DNA from: Margaritifera margaritifera
Taxonomy: Eukaryota > Mollusca > Bivalvia > Unionida > Margaritiferidae
Assembly: GCA_029931535.1 (NCBI GenBank)
Contig: JAQPZY010000394.1
Span: 1-64,000, forward strand
DNA length: 64,000 nt
Reading direction: 5' to 3'
Below are positions 1 through 12,304 of this stretch, one piece after another. How positions within the stretch are numbered: the stretch's first letter is position 1; each line of letters opens with the position of its first letter. The notes beneath the pieces are model-generated. The model saw only the letters and a program-made list of their open reading frames with translations, was not told where the DNA came from and ran no database searches. A program made the position numbers and the translations under genes.

Positions 1-241
1 ATTCAAAACACACGGTGAAATGACTGCCAAAGTTACGTTTTGTCTCCCCTAAACACGTGGGCTTAAACATTTCTAGACAGAATTAAATTTCAATACAGAA
101 AATGGCGAAAATGTTCTTTGCTGATCATGTAGTCACGTGTAAAAAACATATTCCGGTCGTAAATTGGTAATTTGGGCGTATTCCGCTCGTAGTCATAGTA
201 TCCTCAACATGTATAATTATACCAGGTATACACACCCTTAC
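1..241. other. Intron 9 fragment
   Basis: AT-rich sequence downstream of exon 9 on the minus strand. It begins with the GT donor at 241-240 and runs out of the window. No further exon with a usable acceptor was seen. Confidence 0.5.
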
Positions 242-396
242 CTTGTAAAGAGCATTGCGTGGTCGTATTCTGATAGATTCCTGCCGGTAGAATTGTCCCA
301 TTCACAAATATCATCATGATACTGCATCATCTCAATACATTTTGTTCCGTTAATTGTATTCACTTTAGAATTCTTATGTGGAAAGTCAGCTTCCCG
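242..396 (-). CDS. Metalloprotease exon 9: catalytic domain up to the zinc site
   Basis: A 155-nt exon, phase 0 to 2, with acceptor TTTCTTTGAAG and donor TTACAAG|GTAAGG. It encodes READFPHKNSKVNTINGTKC, a glutamate/aspartate-rich helix region, and then EYDHAMLFT. In M12B enzymes the D-H-A-x-L-(F/L)-T segment is the strand preceding the zinc-binding helix, so the active-site exon should lie just left of the window. The acceptor is the least certain boundary: another AG occurs a few bases downstream. Confidence 0.75.
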
Positions 397-994
397 CTTC
401 AAAGAAAATAGCAAACAAATAAAAAAACGAACATAAATTGCGGAATGTCAGTTTCCCTCCAAAAGCAAAAATGGAAACAATTGAAAAAACGATGTAATAC
501 TTTTATAGATTCAATTAATAATTTAGTATTATGATGCGCATGAGAATAGTGATACGGGTGAAGTGGAAAAACTTGCGTATTTTTGTTTCGTACTAATTTT
601 CCATGTAAATGTGCAGCTATAGGACAGGAAATATCCTACAGGTTACATCATATACCGTTGTCGTAGGAATAATGATACAACAAAAGTATCTGTTGAACAA
701 AAAGTTATTCTTCATTACGTTTTCAGACCAATAGCTATTCAGGAAGGACTTTTTTAATATATAATTTATACATATATCAGATATACATTAAATGTATGCA
801 TCAATCTCATCATATTCAGGCATTATATACATATAAAGATACCAAAACCATTTATACTGTTTCCATACAAGGTAAAGAAAGTTCAGATTTGTAACTCTCT
901 CTCTCTCTCTGTCGTCGATTCTGGGCTCCATCGTAAGTTTAAGAAAACATGAGATTGATCCCACAGAAAAAAAATAATATGATTAAAAGTTAAT
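397..994. other. Intron 8, unannotated part
   Basis: AT-rich intron sequence with a short CT run at about 896-910. No coding or repeat structure was recognised. Confidence 0.4.
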
Positions 995-1600
995 CTCTGG
1001 CTGTCTAAAGTCTACTATCCACCATTTATAATTTTCTGAAAAACGCTAGGCCACTAGTACCGGTCAAAACCAGTTATTTTACAAATTGAAGAGACTAGTG
1101 ATTTCTGGCATTCCTGAAAACTTAGGACTCTGAACATACCAGAAGACGATTCAGTAATCCAAACAAATAATGAAAGTCACCTAAATAATGTACAATATGT
1201 GATAGAGTTAGATCGATTTTTACCAAACGTTTAAACTAGCAGGAAAATGGATATTTCAGAGATTAAAGAGATTAGAGATTTACAGTATTCCGGAAAACTT
1301 CCGGCCTTGCAGATACCAGAAGCCCCCTATCAACCAGTAATACAAACAAATAACGAAATTCATCTAAATTATCAAAATCCATTATCGAGTTAGATGTTTA
1401 CCACATATTAAATAAATCGGTAATTCCAGGCGTTACAGAAATAGATTAATGTACTGTGAGAACCAAAGGCTCCTTATAATTCATAATTCAAATAAACAAT
1501 GCAATAATATAGTTTGTCAGATGTCTTAACGAATAAAGCACACGTTTTAGTCAAGCATCCAGCAAAATATTTTAAATTATGGGGAATAATTTCTACAGAC
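995..1600 (+). repeat. Left terminal inverted repeat
   Basis: Matches the reverse complement of 12305-12901. Shared anchors include CTCTGxCTGTC at the outer end, AAAACGCTAGG, GATTTCTGG(C/T)ATTCCTG, CCAAACAAATAATGAAAG, TATAATTCATAATTCAAAT, and GTCAAGCATCCA / GACAAGCATCCA near the inner end. It is built from about two diverged direct subrepeats of roughly 176 bp (from about 1096 and about 1272). No clean target duplication was found outside it. Confidence 0.7.
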
Positions 1601-1623
1601 AGAAACAAGTATACAAACACACT

Positions 1624-1625
<2 letters not shown>

Positions 1626-1670
<45 letters not shown>

Positions 1671-1671
1671 G
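1626..1671. repeat. (GA)n microsatellite
   Basis: Nearly pure GA dinucleotide run, just inside the left inverted repeat. Confidence 0.9.
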
Positions 1672-2394
1672 AATAAAAAAGATAGAAACAAAAACAAAAC
1701 CAAAATAAATTGTTTAAATGGTATGCAAATATGAAATATGTAACTCTTGTCTGCAGATTGTGATAAAGTTAGTAATCCAGAGTAATTAATATCTGTTATT
1801 ATTCTAACATTCAATATTTTATATCGTTTTGTTTAATCCTCTTAATCCCCAGGAAAGTTTTCATAGAAATATTAAATTGACATTCCATAATTCCGTCTTA
1901 AATAGAAGTATTTCAAAAATGTTTTGGAATCATGAAAATGTAACTATATTTTCTGTAAATTTTATTTCTACTTGAAAAGAATCATCGCCAAGGATTTACA
2001 GAAAGTTAAAATGTCTTATCCGATATAAATTAAAAACAACTGTGGAACTAATTTTCATGTTTTTTTCTATAAAAAACTTTAAAAAAGGAAAAAATTAAAA
2101 AATAACATAAAACCCCCCACAAAAAAACACACAAACCTCCCACCCCCAACTTTATTCCAATTCATCAGATTTTAAAACATGGAAGTATGAATTTTGTAAA
2201 AACAAATTATTGAGATGTTTATACTTTCTTGCTCATAATTTTGCTCACTTTTTCTTTTGCTTTAGTATTGCAACTCTAGACAATTCTTTTACACCATCTA
2301 AGATTGTATTAATGCAACTATTAGTCTTAGATTGTACCATAGTTGCTCTTTCACAGGAGTCAAGGTGCAAACCTAGGTATTACCACATGCAAAG

Positions 2395-3232
2395 TGTCAC
2401 GGAATTGTGTGTACGAAAATGCTTGTGCATTATATATTAATGAATGGGTTTCATAGCTGTATACAGCGTTACCCGGGGGTGTATAGTTTTAGCCTTGGTG
2501 ATTTCAAAATACTGATTTCTGTTCATGAACGCACAAAGCACCGGCAGTGGGGAACCCGTTTTATCTTGAGTTTATTTGGCAGTGAATGTGACTACGAGCA
2601 TGGTACTTATTGTCCAAATATTCTCTGTATCGTCTCAATACAGATGAGTCTTGTCTAGAAACAGTCCAATTTACGGAAGCAATCTTTAGCTATAGAGGTA
2701 TGTGAAAATGACAACTGTATTCTTTCTATTTGTCCGTTCCATGTGATGAAATTGTTTAATCTACTGAATATATAATTTGGTGTGACAATCAATATAATAC
2801 AGCATCATACTTGTTGATGAACAATGCAGGGATCATAAAGCTAATGCACCATCCTACTTCTTGATGAACAATACTTTGATCTTACTTGTTGATAATTCCA
2901 TATTTCGATCACATTTGTTGATAATTATACACATTGATCACATATGTTGATAGATCCATGTGTCAATCATATCTGTTTATTAGTTCTGTACATTGATCAT
3001 ATGGGTTGGCATACGAAATCAGTTGAGATTATTTGTTGAAAGTCTACGCTTTGATCGCATCCACTGATGAACAATACTATTTTTGTTATAACCGTTGTTG
3101 AACTTTGTGCACATGAGTAGGGTGTCAGATTCATTCATCATTCATTTGAATTTTCAAAAGCCCCATCTCATTCACGTGACAGTATTAGTTGTTTTCGCTA
3201 GATCCAATCCCACCCTGTTTCATCCTGTTACA
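2395..3232 (+). mobile_element. Solo LTR, family B, copy 1
   Basis: Begins TGTCACGGAATTGT and ends CATCCTGTTACA, so it has TG...CA termini. It aligns at both ends and across the middle (GTTACxCGGGGGT, GAAATACTGA, GAGTCTTGTC, TAGAGGTATGTGAAA) with copy 2 at 31413-32893. Flanks are CAAAG and CAAAT, a 5-bp duplication with one mismatch. It is shorter (838 bp) than copy 2. Positions 2780-3080 are a diverged tandem array of units of about 33 bp around TTGTTGAT and TTGATC. No internal retroviral sequence is attached. It is orientated against the host gene. Confidence 0.75.
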
Positions 3233-3539
3233 CAAATGTTGTTTGGTTTAATACTGCTATGATTGTATGTAATGCAGTGATGCGTTGGATTCATGTTTAA
3301 CACCTTGTTTAACACCTTGTGATATTTGTCCTGCTTGTTGCGAGTTATATAATTCCAAAATGTAGACATATTTACTTAGAAACTTGTTCGCTATTAATTT
3401 GGTGTGAAATTTTGAGCATTCTGTCAGAAAATTGTTATCTTTGAAGAACTCCATCTTGTTCGGAATTTACTCGCTTTATTTTAACTTAAAAATGCAGATA
3501 CCTAAAATTGGAGAGAAAAAAATGTATAGCTCACATAAA

Positions 3540-4568
3540 CACTTATAGCCATTATAGCACATAAAGCCATTATAGCACCTATATCCATCATAGCACCTGG
3601 GGCCATTATAACACCTTTAGTCATTATAACACCTATAGCCATTATAACACCTATAGCCATTAATACACCTATAGCCAATATAACACCTATAGCCATTATA
3701 GCACCTTTAGCCATTATAACACTTATAGACATTATAACACCTATAGCCATTATAGCACCTTTAGCCATTATAACACATTTAGCCAGTATAACACCTATAG
3801 CCAATATATATCCTATAGCCATTATAGGACCTATAGCCATTATAGGACCTTTAGCCATTATAACACCTATTGCCAATATAACACCTATAGCCGTTATAAC
3901 ACCTTTAGCCATTATAGCACCTATAACCATTATAACACCTATAGCTATTATAACACCTTTAGCTATTATAGCACCTATAGCCATTATGTGACCTATATCC
4001 ATTTTAACAACTATAGCCATTATAACACCTATAGCCATTATAACACATATAGCCATTATAACACCTTTGGCCATTATAACACCTATAGCCATTATAACAC
4101 CTTTAGCCATTATAGCACCTGTAGCCATTATAGCACCTATAGCCATTACAGGACCTATAGCCATTATAACACCTTTAGCCATCATAGCACCTGGGGCCAT
4201 TATAACACCTTTAGCCATTATAACCCCTGTAGACATTATAAAACCTATAGCCATTATAGCACCTATAGCCATTATAACACCTATAGCCATTATAGCACCT
4301 TTAGCCATTATAACACCTATAGCTATTATAACACCTTTAGCTATTATAGCACATATAGCCATTATAAAACCTATAGACATTATAACACCTATAGCCATTA
4401 TAACACCTATATCCATTATAACACATATAGCCGTTATAACACCAATAGCCATTATTGCACCTTTAGCTATTATAACACCTATAGCCATTATGGGACCTAT
4501 AGCCATTATAACACCTATAGCCATTAGAACACCTATAGCCATTATAATACCTATAGCAATTATAGCAG
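3540..4568. repeat. 18-bp minisatellite, about 57 units
   Basis: About 1 kb of diverged direct copies of an 18-bp unit close to GCCATTATAACACCTATA. The unit length is a multiple of three and few variants create stops, so long open frames appear on both strands (MAIGVI-type hexapeptides on minus, AIITPI and SHYNTY types on plus). They carry no start context and are a by-product of the repeat. Confidence 0.95.
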
Positions 4569-5228
4569 GAAATATATGTACTCATAAGTCATGCGTTGAT
4601 TAGAAGGCTGATAAAAATTATTAAAGTTAGGTTCCCTTGATTTGTCTAGAAGAGCAACATGGTGAGTTGAAGACAAATAAATCATCATTTAAATTATTTA
4701 AATTCTGAGTAACCAAACCTTGTTCACTAAATCTTTCATTCATATAATGTATTGATATTGATATGTTCTTATTAAATTGATTTCTTTCTTTTTTGACATC
4801 CTTGTATTACGTACCATATCTCATCCTTTCATCATTTGCACGAATTGAGTAAAATATTGAAAGGACATTGCTTCCTCCAAATGTTTACCCATTTGCAATC
4901 GCTCCATCAACTAAAGCAAATGCTTCTATTTATAACTTAGAACTTGTTCGCTTTCGCTCAAACTCTCTTTAATAGTAACAAATTTGAATATATATTCTAT
5001 ATAAAATAAAAATGTAAATGTTTTTGTACTTTAATCAGCTCTTTGAATGTAAAGTAAAATATTATTACCTCCTTCAAAATATTATGTTATGAAAACTTTA
5101 CTGTGACGTTTAATTTCCAATCTGTGTCTTAAGGTTCTCTTTTGAGATCCAAACATATTTTATCACCGAAATATTACATATAATGTACTATCGGTTTGTG
5201 ATTCGATGTTCAAGTTTAAAAACCAAGA

Positions 5229-5287
<59 letters not shown>

Positions 5288-5690
5288 TAGATAAATATAT
5301 ATTTATAGATATATATTTACTGATATAAAACTAAACATCGAATTCGGTGTGTACTTTTTACTCAGTGAAGTCTGGTGAAGAATAGAAAAATGCATACACA
5401 GGGTTTATTATTTGTGGCACTGTGTAACCAGAATTTTCTTGTAAAACAAGAACCAAAGAAAAGCAACAAAACAAAAGGAACAAAAACAAAAATCAAACAT
5501 AAAAACCAACTAAAACACAAAATAAATAAATAAATAAATAATAAACAAAAATATATTAAAAAAAAACAGAAAAAAGCACATAAAAATTATTGTGTTTGTA
5601 AGGGTGCGTCAGCTTCACCCTTACATTCTTATCTAGCATATAAAACATTCTTAAAATATTAATCAGCCAATTATTGGTTCTTGAGTTTAT
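4569..5690. other. AT-rich spacer in decayed element
   Basis: No recognised coding stretch. It contains an (AT)n run at 5231-5282 and an A-rich, TAAA-rich patch at about 5450-5580. Confidence 0.4.
5231..5282. repeat. (AT)n microsatellite
   Basis: Pure AT dinucleotide run. Confidence 0.95.
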
Positions 5691-5699
5691 AAATTAGTT

Positions 5700-7110
5700 T
5701 AGTATTCGCTGTACGCCTTATTTACATTTGAGCTTAAATGTCAGTTATAATTTCTGTGCCAATTTGACCCTATATATCTGATATCTTTTAATTTATGAAT
5801 TTACGGCTAATACTAGCTTATATTTCTATTGTATCCTCTAATTCGGACTTATCTTTATCAGTTCTTTCACTTGATGCTAAAGTCTTTTGTCTTTTTATCT
5901 ATTTCAGTTGTAAACTTTTTAATGTAATATCTTATTCGTTTTACTCTTCTATCTAATTCATTGTTATTTCCTAGCATTGCACCGATATTATTAACGAGTT
6001 CTCAACCAATGTATTATGTTGTCTGCTCTTTATTTTTCTATTCCGGCTGAAAAAATGTTGTTTACCTCGGTAAAGTCATTTATAATTGTTTTTATTGTCA
6101 TCTATCTTTTTGGGTATTTCTGTGGAAGTATTCATTTCTCTTTTGCAACTGAGATAAAGCATTAGTGATAACAGTAATCTTTCTTCGAATTATAGTACTG
6201 CATTTTAAAATCATTGACTACGTTTCTAATATCTGATGAATGTATTCTCTGGTGTATTAGTATTCTATCATCAAATTATTTCGTTAAATGCCCTAACCGT
6301 GATTGTAAAGCACTATAAGATTCTAGACATTTCTTGACTAATTCATGTTACTTAAGTACTACAAGATTCTATACATTTCTTGACTAATTCCATTTCACTT
6401 AAGTACTATAAGATTCTAGACATGTATTGACTAATTCCATGTCAGTTAAGTACTATACGATTCTAGACATTTCTTGACTAATTCCATGTTACTTAAGTAC
6501 TATACGATTATAGATATTTCTTGACTAACTCCATGTCACGTCCTATAAGATGCTAGACATTTCTTGACTAATTCCATCTCATTTAAGTACTACAAGATTC
6601 TATACAGTTCTTAACTAATTCCATGTCACTTAAGTCCTACAAGATTCTAGACATTTCTTGACTAATTCCATGTCACTTTGTAATGCATATATCTCAGATT
6701 TTGTCTTTCGTTCAATACGCGGTAAAATTTTGCCGAATATTTTGAACTACACTAAAAACTTCCTTTCTTAAAGTTTGTGATGTTTTTATAATTTCAAACA
6801 CGATATCATATCTCTGCATAAATAACTTCTGCGCATCTCAGATATTTTCTTTACATCATCAATTTTGTTTTGTAGCTCATCTATTTTAGTAAGAACTTAC
6901 TCGAGTTTGCTAATCTCTTCGCTGTCCACAGCTGTTAATTTACTATCAACTTTTTCTCTCCAATGTTTTATATCCATACGATTATTATCCTCTAAACCCT
7001 ATGAAATTGATTATCAACACATCTTTGTACAAATCAACAATTACCCGCATTACGTAATTGTTCAGGATCATCTGAATTTGTAATATGGTTGTCGTTCAAG
7101 TTTAATTCAT
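5700..7110 (-). pseudogene. Decayed fibre-like / coiled-coil protein relic
   Basis: Read on minus from about 7108, the frame opens with NLNDNHITNSDDPEQLRNA and then FVQ. Further on come a run with DELQNKIDDVKK and, after the 47-bp repeat, long stretches with few stops and coiled-coil-like composition (down to about 5.7 kb). The opening N-x-N-x-x-x-I-T-N-x-x-D-P layout and the following LQxKIDD also occur in the relic at 29380-30450. The two are therefore copies of one gene family. I associate this layout with trimeric fibre-type proteins of large DNA viruses and virus-like transposons, but that is inference. There are several stops and frameshifts, so it is not functional. Confidence 0.4.
6311..6676. 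repeat. 47-bp minisatellite, about eight units
   Basis: Direct copies of a unit of about 47 bp around AGATTCTAGACATTTCTTGACTAATTCCATGTCACTTAAGTACTA (shown only as a pattern; individual copies vary and one lacks a base). It expanded from within the decayed fibre-like relic: one unit still reads SDMELVKKC on minus. Since 47 is not a multiple of three, the array scrambles the frame. Confidence 0.9.
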
Positions 7111-8998
7111 TATTTATTGATTGTCCTAGTGAAGTTTCGTTGCTTTCAGGTTCAAAACTAATGAACAAATTCAACCGTTTTTAACTTAAACCTCTTAATG
7201 ATATCTATCCAGCAATTGGTTGGTTTGATATAACTGTTTACTTAATATGAAATACGTATGTCACTGTCATTCTATGAAAATCTATTTTTTTTCTATCTTC
7301 ATCTTTATTACAGATATTTAATCTATGTATTGTACCTCTTTGTAGTTCCTTGTAATCGCCATCAGAGTGACGATGAAAAATATTTGTAACTCATAACGCT
7401 ATAGTGTAGAGAAGGGTATGAAAAATCGTGAACTGGCTCTTTTTGCTTTCCCTTCTCGCTTTGCTCACATTTAAGTCGTTTTTAGAATTATTTAACTGTT
7501 TAAGAAAAATGTAGGTTTTAGCAAACCACGTCATATTCGGTAGATGTTTGAATATATATTGCGCCATTAAATCCTAGTAGCTTAGAGGTAAAGTCTGTTA
7601 TGCACACTGGTAAATTTGGACACTAGTTTATGTCCTTGTCTATATTATATCAAGACTGGTCCATTTTAAAAGCCATATCCATAAAACAATCAATTCTAAC
7701 AAGACTTTAAGCAGTTGCAGGAACTAATTAACTAATAATCATAAAACACTTCATATCCTCTGATGAAATGTTCAACACCATCTTAAAAATGTTACTGTAA
7801 CCAAATATAAAATATGACATAAGTAAACCACGGAAAGCATAATCTGTCATTCAATGTGTAGATCATTTATTTCTGCAAGCACTCTAACTTCTCTGCTATT
7901 TGATTCTTAGAGTTTACAACAGAAACTTGTTCTGGAACTCGTAAACTTGAAACTTGTCACATGCTCTCTGATCACAATACCCTGTCTCTGTCTCTCTCTC
8001 CGAATTCTATCTTACTCTTAGCATTTGTTTTATTAATACATCTGTTTGAAATAAATAACACGACATTACTGTAATGACAAGTCCACCTATAAACTAATAT
8101 TTACTATATTATTAAGAAAGCTTTTCTTTTATTGTTTTTATCATCACCAATCTGCTTTAGCCTTTTTCATATATTTTTTTTATTGCTTTCCAAGTTGCCT
8201 TACGAATGCAACTGTACGTGAATCTTTCTTTCTTTGTGATGTTACGATATCAGTAACTTGTTCATGAACATGTTCACTTTACTTTCTGTCTCCCATTATC
8301 TTTCAAAAGTTTCTGATCTTTCTTTAAAATTCTATCTTTACAAACCTACCATAGTTATTTTAAAAAGTGCACATAAAATAAATGACCATTATCGTTTACT
8401 CCAAATATGATGAAATAGTTGACTTATATAAAACTGGTTATTGTATGTCTTGTATGAAAGATTACAAACAGAGAATTGAGAGAACAAAATAAGGATTATT
8501 AAACAATTGGCAACGGAGAATAAAGATCATTTATATAATTATATCAATGAAAGGTCCAATAATGATAACAAAATAGATTATTTCATGTACCAAAAGTTGT
8601 AATATTAACTACATTAAAACAAAGCACTACGACCTTTTCATAAGAACTCTTTGAATTCTCTAATTGCTCTCCCAAAGCAGAAAGTATACTAAAATTGCTC
8701 GGGTTTTCATCAGTCACATTCGTAAAAAGTTGGTTAAACTTTACAAAGCTGAACAATATTCATGAAAGAAACATATATATATATATTTTTTTTTTCTTCA
8801 TTGGACAAGCACAAGATACACGAGTTTTAACAATAATAGTTTTAAAAAATTTAAAATGCCATAAAAAGTATAATTAGAAGGGTATAATAAAAAGTAGAGA
8901 CGTTTTAAACAACACACTCTCTTTAATATCTCTCTTGTTTCTACGATAACGTTTAAATTAAAGTATAGCTCCCTCTCTCATCATCTGGACGTTTGGTA
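7111..8998. other. Unassigned part of decayed element
   Basis: AT-rich, with no product recognised. It may contain further decayed coding sequence of the same element. Confidence 0.3.
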
Positions 8999-9043
8999 AA
9001 TAGATATTCCAGTATTAGAAATAGATATTCCAGTATTAGAAAC
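8999..9043. repeat. 21-bp direct duplication
   Basis: Two adjacent copies of AAATAGATATTCCAGTATTAG. Confidence 0.8.
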
Positions 9044-9544
9044 AGCTATAATCATAAGTAGAAGTTAAAAAAGTCCATCGGTTATAAAACATCTAGTACA
9101 CATTCTATTATTTAAAGCTTGCTCTATTTATTCAGTATTAATTGAACACAAAAAAAAAAAAAATAAAAAAAAATAAAGAAATTTCTAAAATTTCGACTAC
9201 AATTTTAATTTCTTGTAAACCTTCTGTCGGCTTATTAAGATTTGTTAAATTATCAGTTGGAAGACATGTAGGAATTAAATACTGAACCGAGACTAATTTA
9301 GTATATTTTTACCATGCCTTAGAAATATTTGCTGCGTAGCATTTTTAAAAAAAAAAGCATTTGTTAAAATTATTTTCCTCCTACCTTTTCTAAATACATT
9401 TTCTCCTAAAGTCGTTTTTATTTATTTCGTTGTAAAATTAACTTGTTATGTTAACATTTAATTCTTATCTAAATACTCTATCTTCATTGGTTAGAAAATC
9501 TGTCCATCTAGTACGAAAACCAAATTAAATTTGTTTTTGGTCAA

Positions 9545-11050
9545 AAATGGACGATTCTGATACTCTTAATGTAACTAATAATAAATTTCAACAACTAGAA
9601 CAACTGCTCAACATATAGTATTAGATTCTAAACAGTTAGTAACAAGAATAATTGCTGATGTTATTTAACTTTATAAAGATATTATGCTCAGACGTGATAT
9701 TTATGCACAACGATAAGCACATTTTAGTCGCGATGTAAAAAAGTTGATAAAACATTGTATATCGAAGAATCTAATTCACATTTCTAAAAAAGAATTAATT
9801 AAAGAAAATAAATCATTTGGTTATATGGTAACATAACATTTGGAGTTGATTTGCAAGTCTTTACAGTGCATACAAGAATGAAATAAACGAATATCATCCA
9901 GTGGTGTGAACAAAGATTATTTAGAGATGACAACATTTGAAATAGATACACCAAAACACAGCAAAGGCAAACATTAGCAATTCCAAGTAACACACATCCA
10001 GTAGAAGAATTTGTAAATGATGTAAAAACAATACGCTATGAAATTAATAATGAAAATAATAATGGAAACTTGATAAGAATAAAATGTATTATATAACAAA
10101 AAGCTTTAGAACAAATGTTATTTCAAAGAAGGATATGCTAACAGTTTATTGGCTCCTCACGAAGAAAGAGAATTAAGAGGTTATATAACTGCTACTGATG
10201 TTGTAAATTTAAGAATAATATTGATGTAAATAAAACTGGAAATGTATGATCGGCAGGTAAAGAAAATAAAAAAGGATATCGATAGTGTCAAAGATTAAGA
10301 AATGATAGATCCGTTAAGAAACGTTTTCAAAGTTACTGAAAGTAATAGGGCAGAATTACTTGGACATATAATAGAGAAATAGAAAATAACTTTTTTTTGT
10401 CACAGTATTAATTGAATCGATTCACAAACTCGAGAAAAGTTCCCATTAAGTGAAAGGTTAAAACAGAAATTTAAATAAATTTGTACTAACAATTGCTAGA
10501 ATTTGTACAGCTATTACATGATAGCAGCAACTCTAGCTCGAACTATAACAGATTTTGTAAAAGGTTTAACAATAGGTGGCAAAAGAAAACAGTCTAGTTG
10601 TCGTGACAGTTCCTTGAATGATAAAATTAAACAAAAATTAAATTAATCTGCAAACTATTTGCTTCACTAGCTAAAAAATGCAGACGTAGCATTGACTAAC
10701 GTAATTGGTGAAATAATAAGTTAGCTTTTAATTTCAGATGGAAATAATATTTCTTTCCAAGGTGATATAAGTTTGCTTGTTACGGCAGTATTTGTTTTTT
10801 ATTTGGAATTTTGGTTTAAGGTTTAGAAACAACAATAAAAAGGATTGATCATTTGAAAATACAAATTACACCAGTTTTTACAACGTTAAAAATAATTGTA
10901 AATATGTATTTGTCTGTTTCATGACCAGTAAATGTTTGTATATTTATTATAGGACTTATTTGTGTTTTACTTGCTTGTGAATTAATTATACGATTTGTTT
11001 GTTCATCTTGTTTCTTTTCTTTGTATTTATTTTACCGTTATCTGAAAATG
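9545..11050 (+). pseudogene. Decayed virus-like coding tract
   Basis: On plus, an ATG at about 9547 opens MDDSDTLNVTNNKFQQLEQL. Long blocks with protein-like composition then follow, interrupted by sparse single stops and frame changes (for example a lysine-rich run with DVKKLIKHCISKNLIHISKK near 9735-9800, and LLAPHEERELRGYITATDVV near 10150-10205). The last part (about 10800-11040) reads as consecutive hydrophobic segments, like a membrane protein. The low stop density over about 1.5 kb on one strand marks former genes. I do not recognise a family, and placement in the surrounding Polinton-like element is by context. Confidence 0.4.
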
Positions 11051-11062
11051 AAACTAGCGACT

Positions 11063-11084
11063 TCTCTCTCTCTCTCTCTCTCTG
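11063..11084. repeat. (CT)n microsatellite
   Basis: Pure CT dinucleotide run. Confidence 0.85.
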
Positions 11085-11238
11085 ACTTGGTGTCTTTGAT
11101 CGCGCTCCACTCTCGTTCTGACTTTTGTTTAATTTTACTACAGACTAAATAGCAGATACTGATATTATATTCTTTCACCGTTAATATTTATAGCAGTATT
11201 TACTGCTAACCTAATATTATCTGCTGATTTGTGGGTTT

Positions 11239-11514
11239 TTAAAAAATGTTATTGTAACCAACTATACTGCCTATTTTCATCACCATGTCACTGGGTAATA
11301 AAAATGTTCCATCACCATTTACAACATAATTCAGACAAACTTTCGCATCTGAACTATACTGTTCAAATCTTATTGCAATGTGTTCATCAAAATTATATCT
11401 TTGTTGTCCAAATATCAAGTTTTCATTTATCCTTTCAACAATGTCTGGTACAGTGGATACATAATATGTAATAGATGTTCTGTTTTGTACCTGAACATCT
11501 AAACCACATATCAT
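11239..11514 (-). pseudogene. Possible capsid-like protein fragment
   Basis: A minus-strand open run of about 90 residues. It contains a segment with IVERINENLIFGQQRYNFDE and ends near GTFLLPSDMVMKIGS. The layout is a helix, a strand, then a short hydrophobic LPSDM-type helix before a glycine. This reminds me of the minor capsid or penton-like proteins found in Polinton-type elements, in which a strand precedes a similar helix. The fragment has no clear start and the surrounding frames are broken. Treat the capsid idea as a hypothesis to test by profile search. Confidence 0.25.
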
Positions 11515-12304
11515 TTAAGACATTATGCCTTGGTTTCTCATGGATATTCTATTATCTGTTATTCCGTTACTAACAATCCATTAGATTTATCGGCATTAAA
11601 TTAATGTTATGGAAATTATCATTTCTTTTAAGTTTATCATACCAAATCCCCAATTTTTAATTTCTTTATCTACAAAATGCAAAATATTTTTTCATCATCT
11701 TCATCTATTTATCGTTTCCAATAGCAAAACTATCATAAAAAAACGGACTGATTTTTTTTCTTACATCTTTTTTATCTGCAATCACTATGAGCAGGAATGC
11801 TAAAATTATTACATACAACGTTAATTTTTTTGTGATCTAAAATGTTGTATTCATTTTAAAAGCTTGCTCAATGTAGAATAGTATTTTACAATATGACGAT
11901 ACCTTTCTTATTTGAAAGTAAATATGAAATTTGTATATAGAATGTACTAACTCTACTTTGATCTGATAAATGCCAGTAAAACAGTCCACATCCGGCTATT
12001 GCTATAAATACAACCTAGCTTAATTAATTCCTAACAATTTCACATCACACTTTGATCAATATCCGTTTACTGAATCATTATTACAACATTTTAGATGGGT
12101 AATTATCACAAATATTTAGCGGTTTGTACGTAAACTACATATTTAATGCGTAATATATCCTTATCTTTTTATGTCATCTACTATTTATTAATTAACTGGA
12201 ACTTTACATAGAGTTGTATGAGAAGGATAAGGTGCACGGCTATTTTTTTTCAAAACTGAAGTTCACTATTTAAATAGATTAATTTTAACAACTAGAAGTG
12301 GGAC

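Noticed and set aside
3502..4542. 346-codon open frame of MAIGVI-type hexapeptides
   Set aside because: It is a translation of the 18-bp minisatellite; comparable frames exist on the other strand, and there is no unique sequence or splice context.
6311..6676. 47-bp repeats as a possible CRISPR or gene array
   Set aside because: There are no spacers, the unit is not a multiple of three and it is derived from a dead coding stretch.
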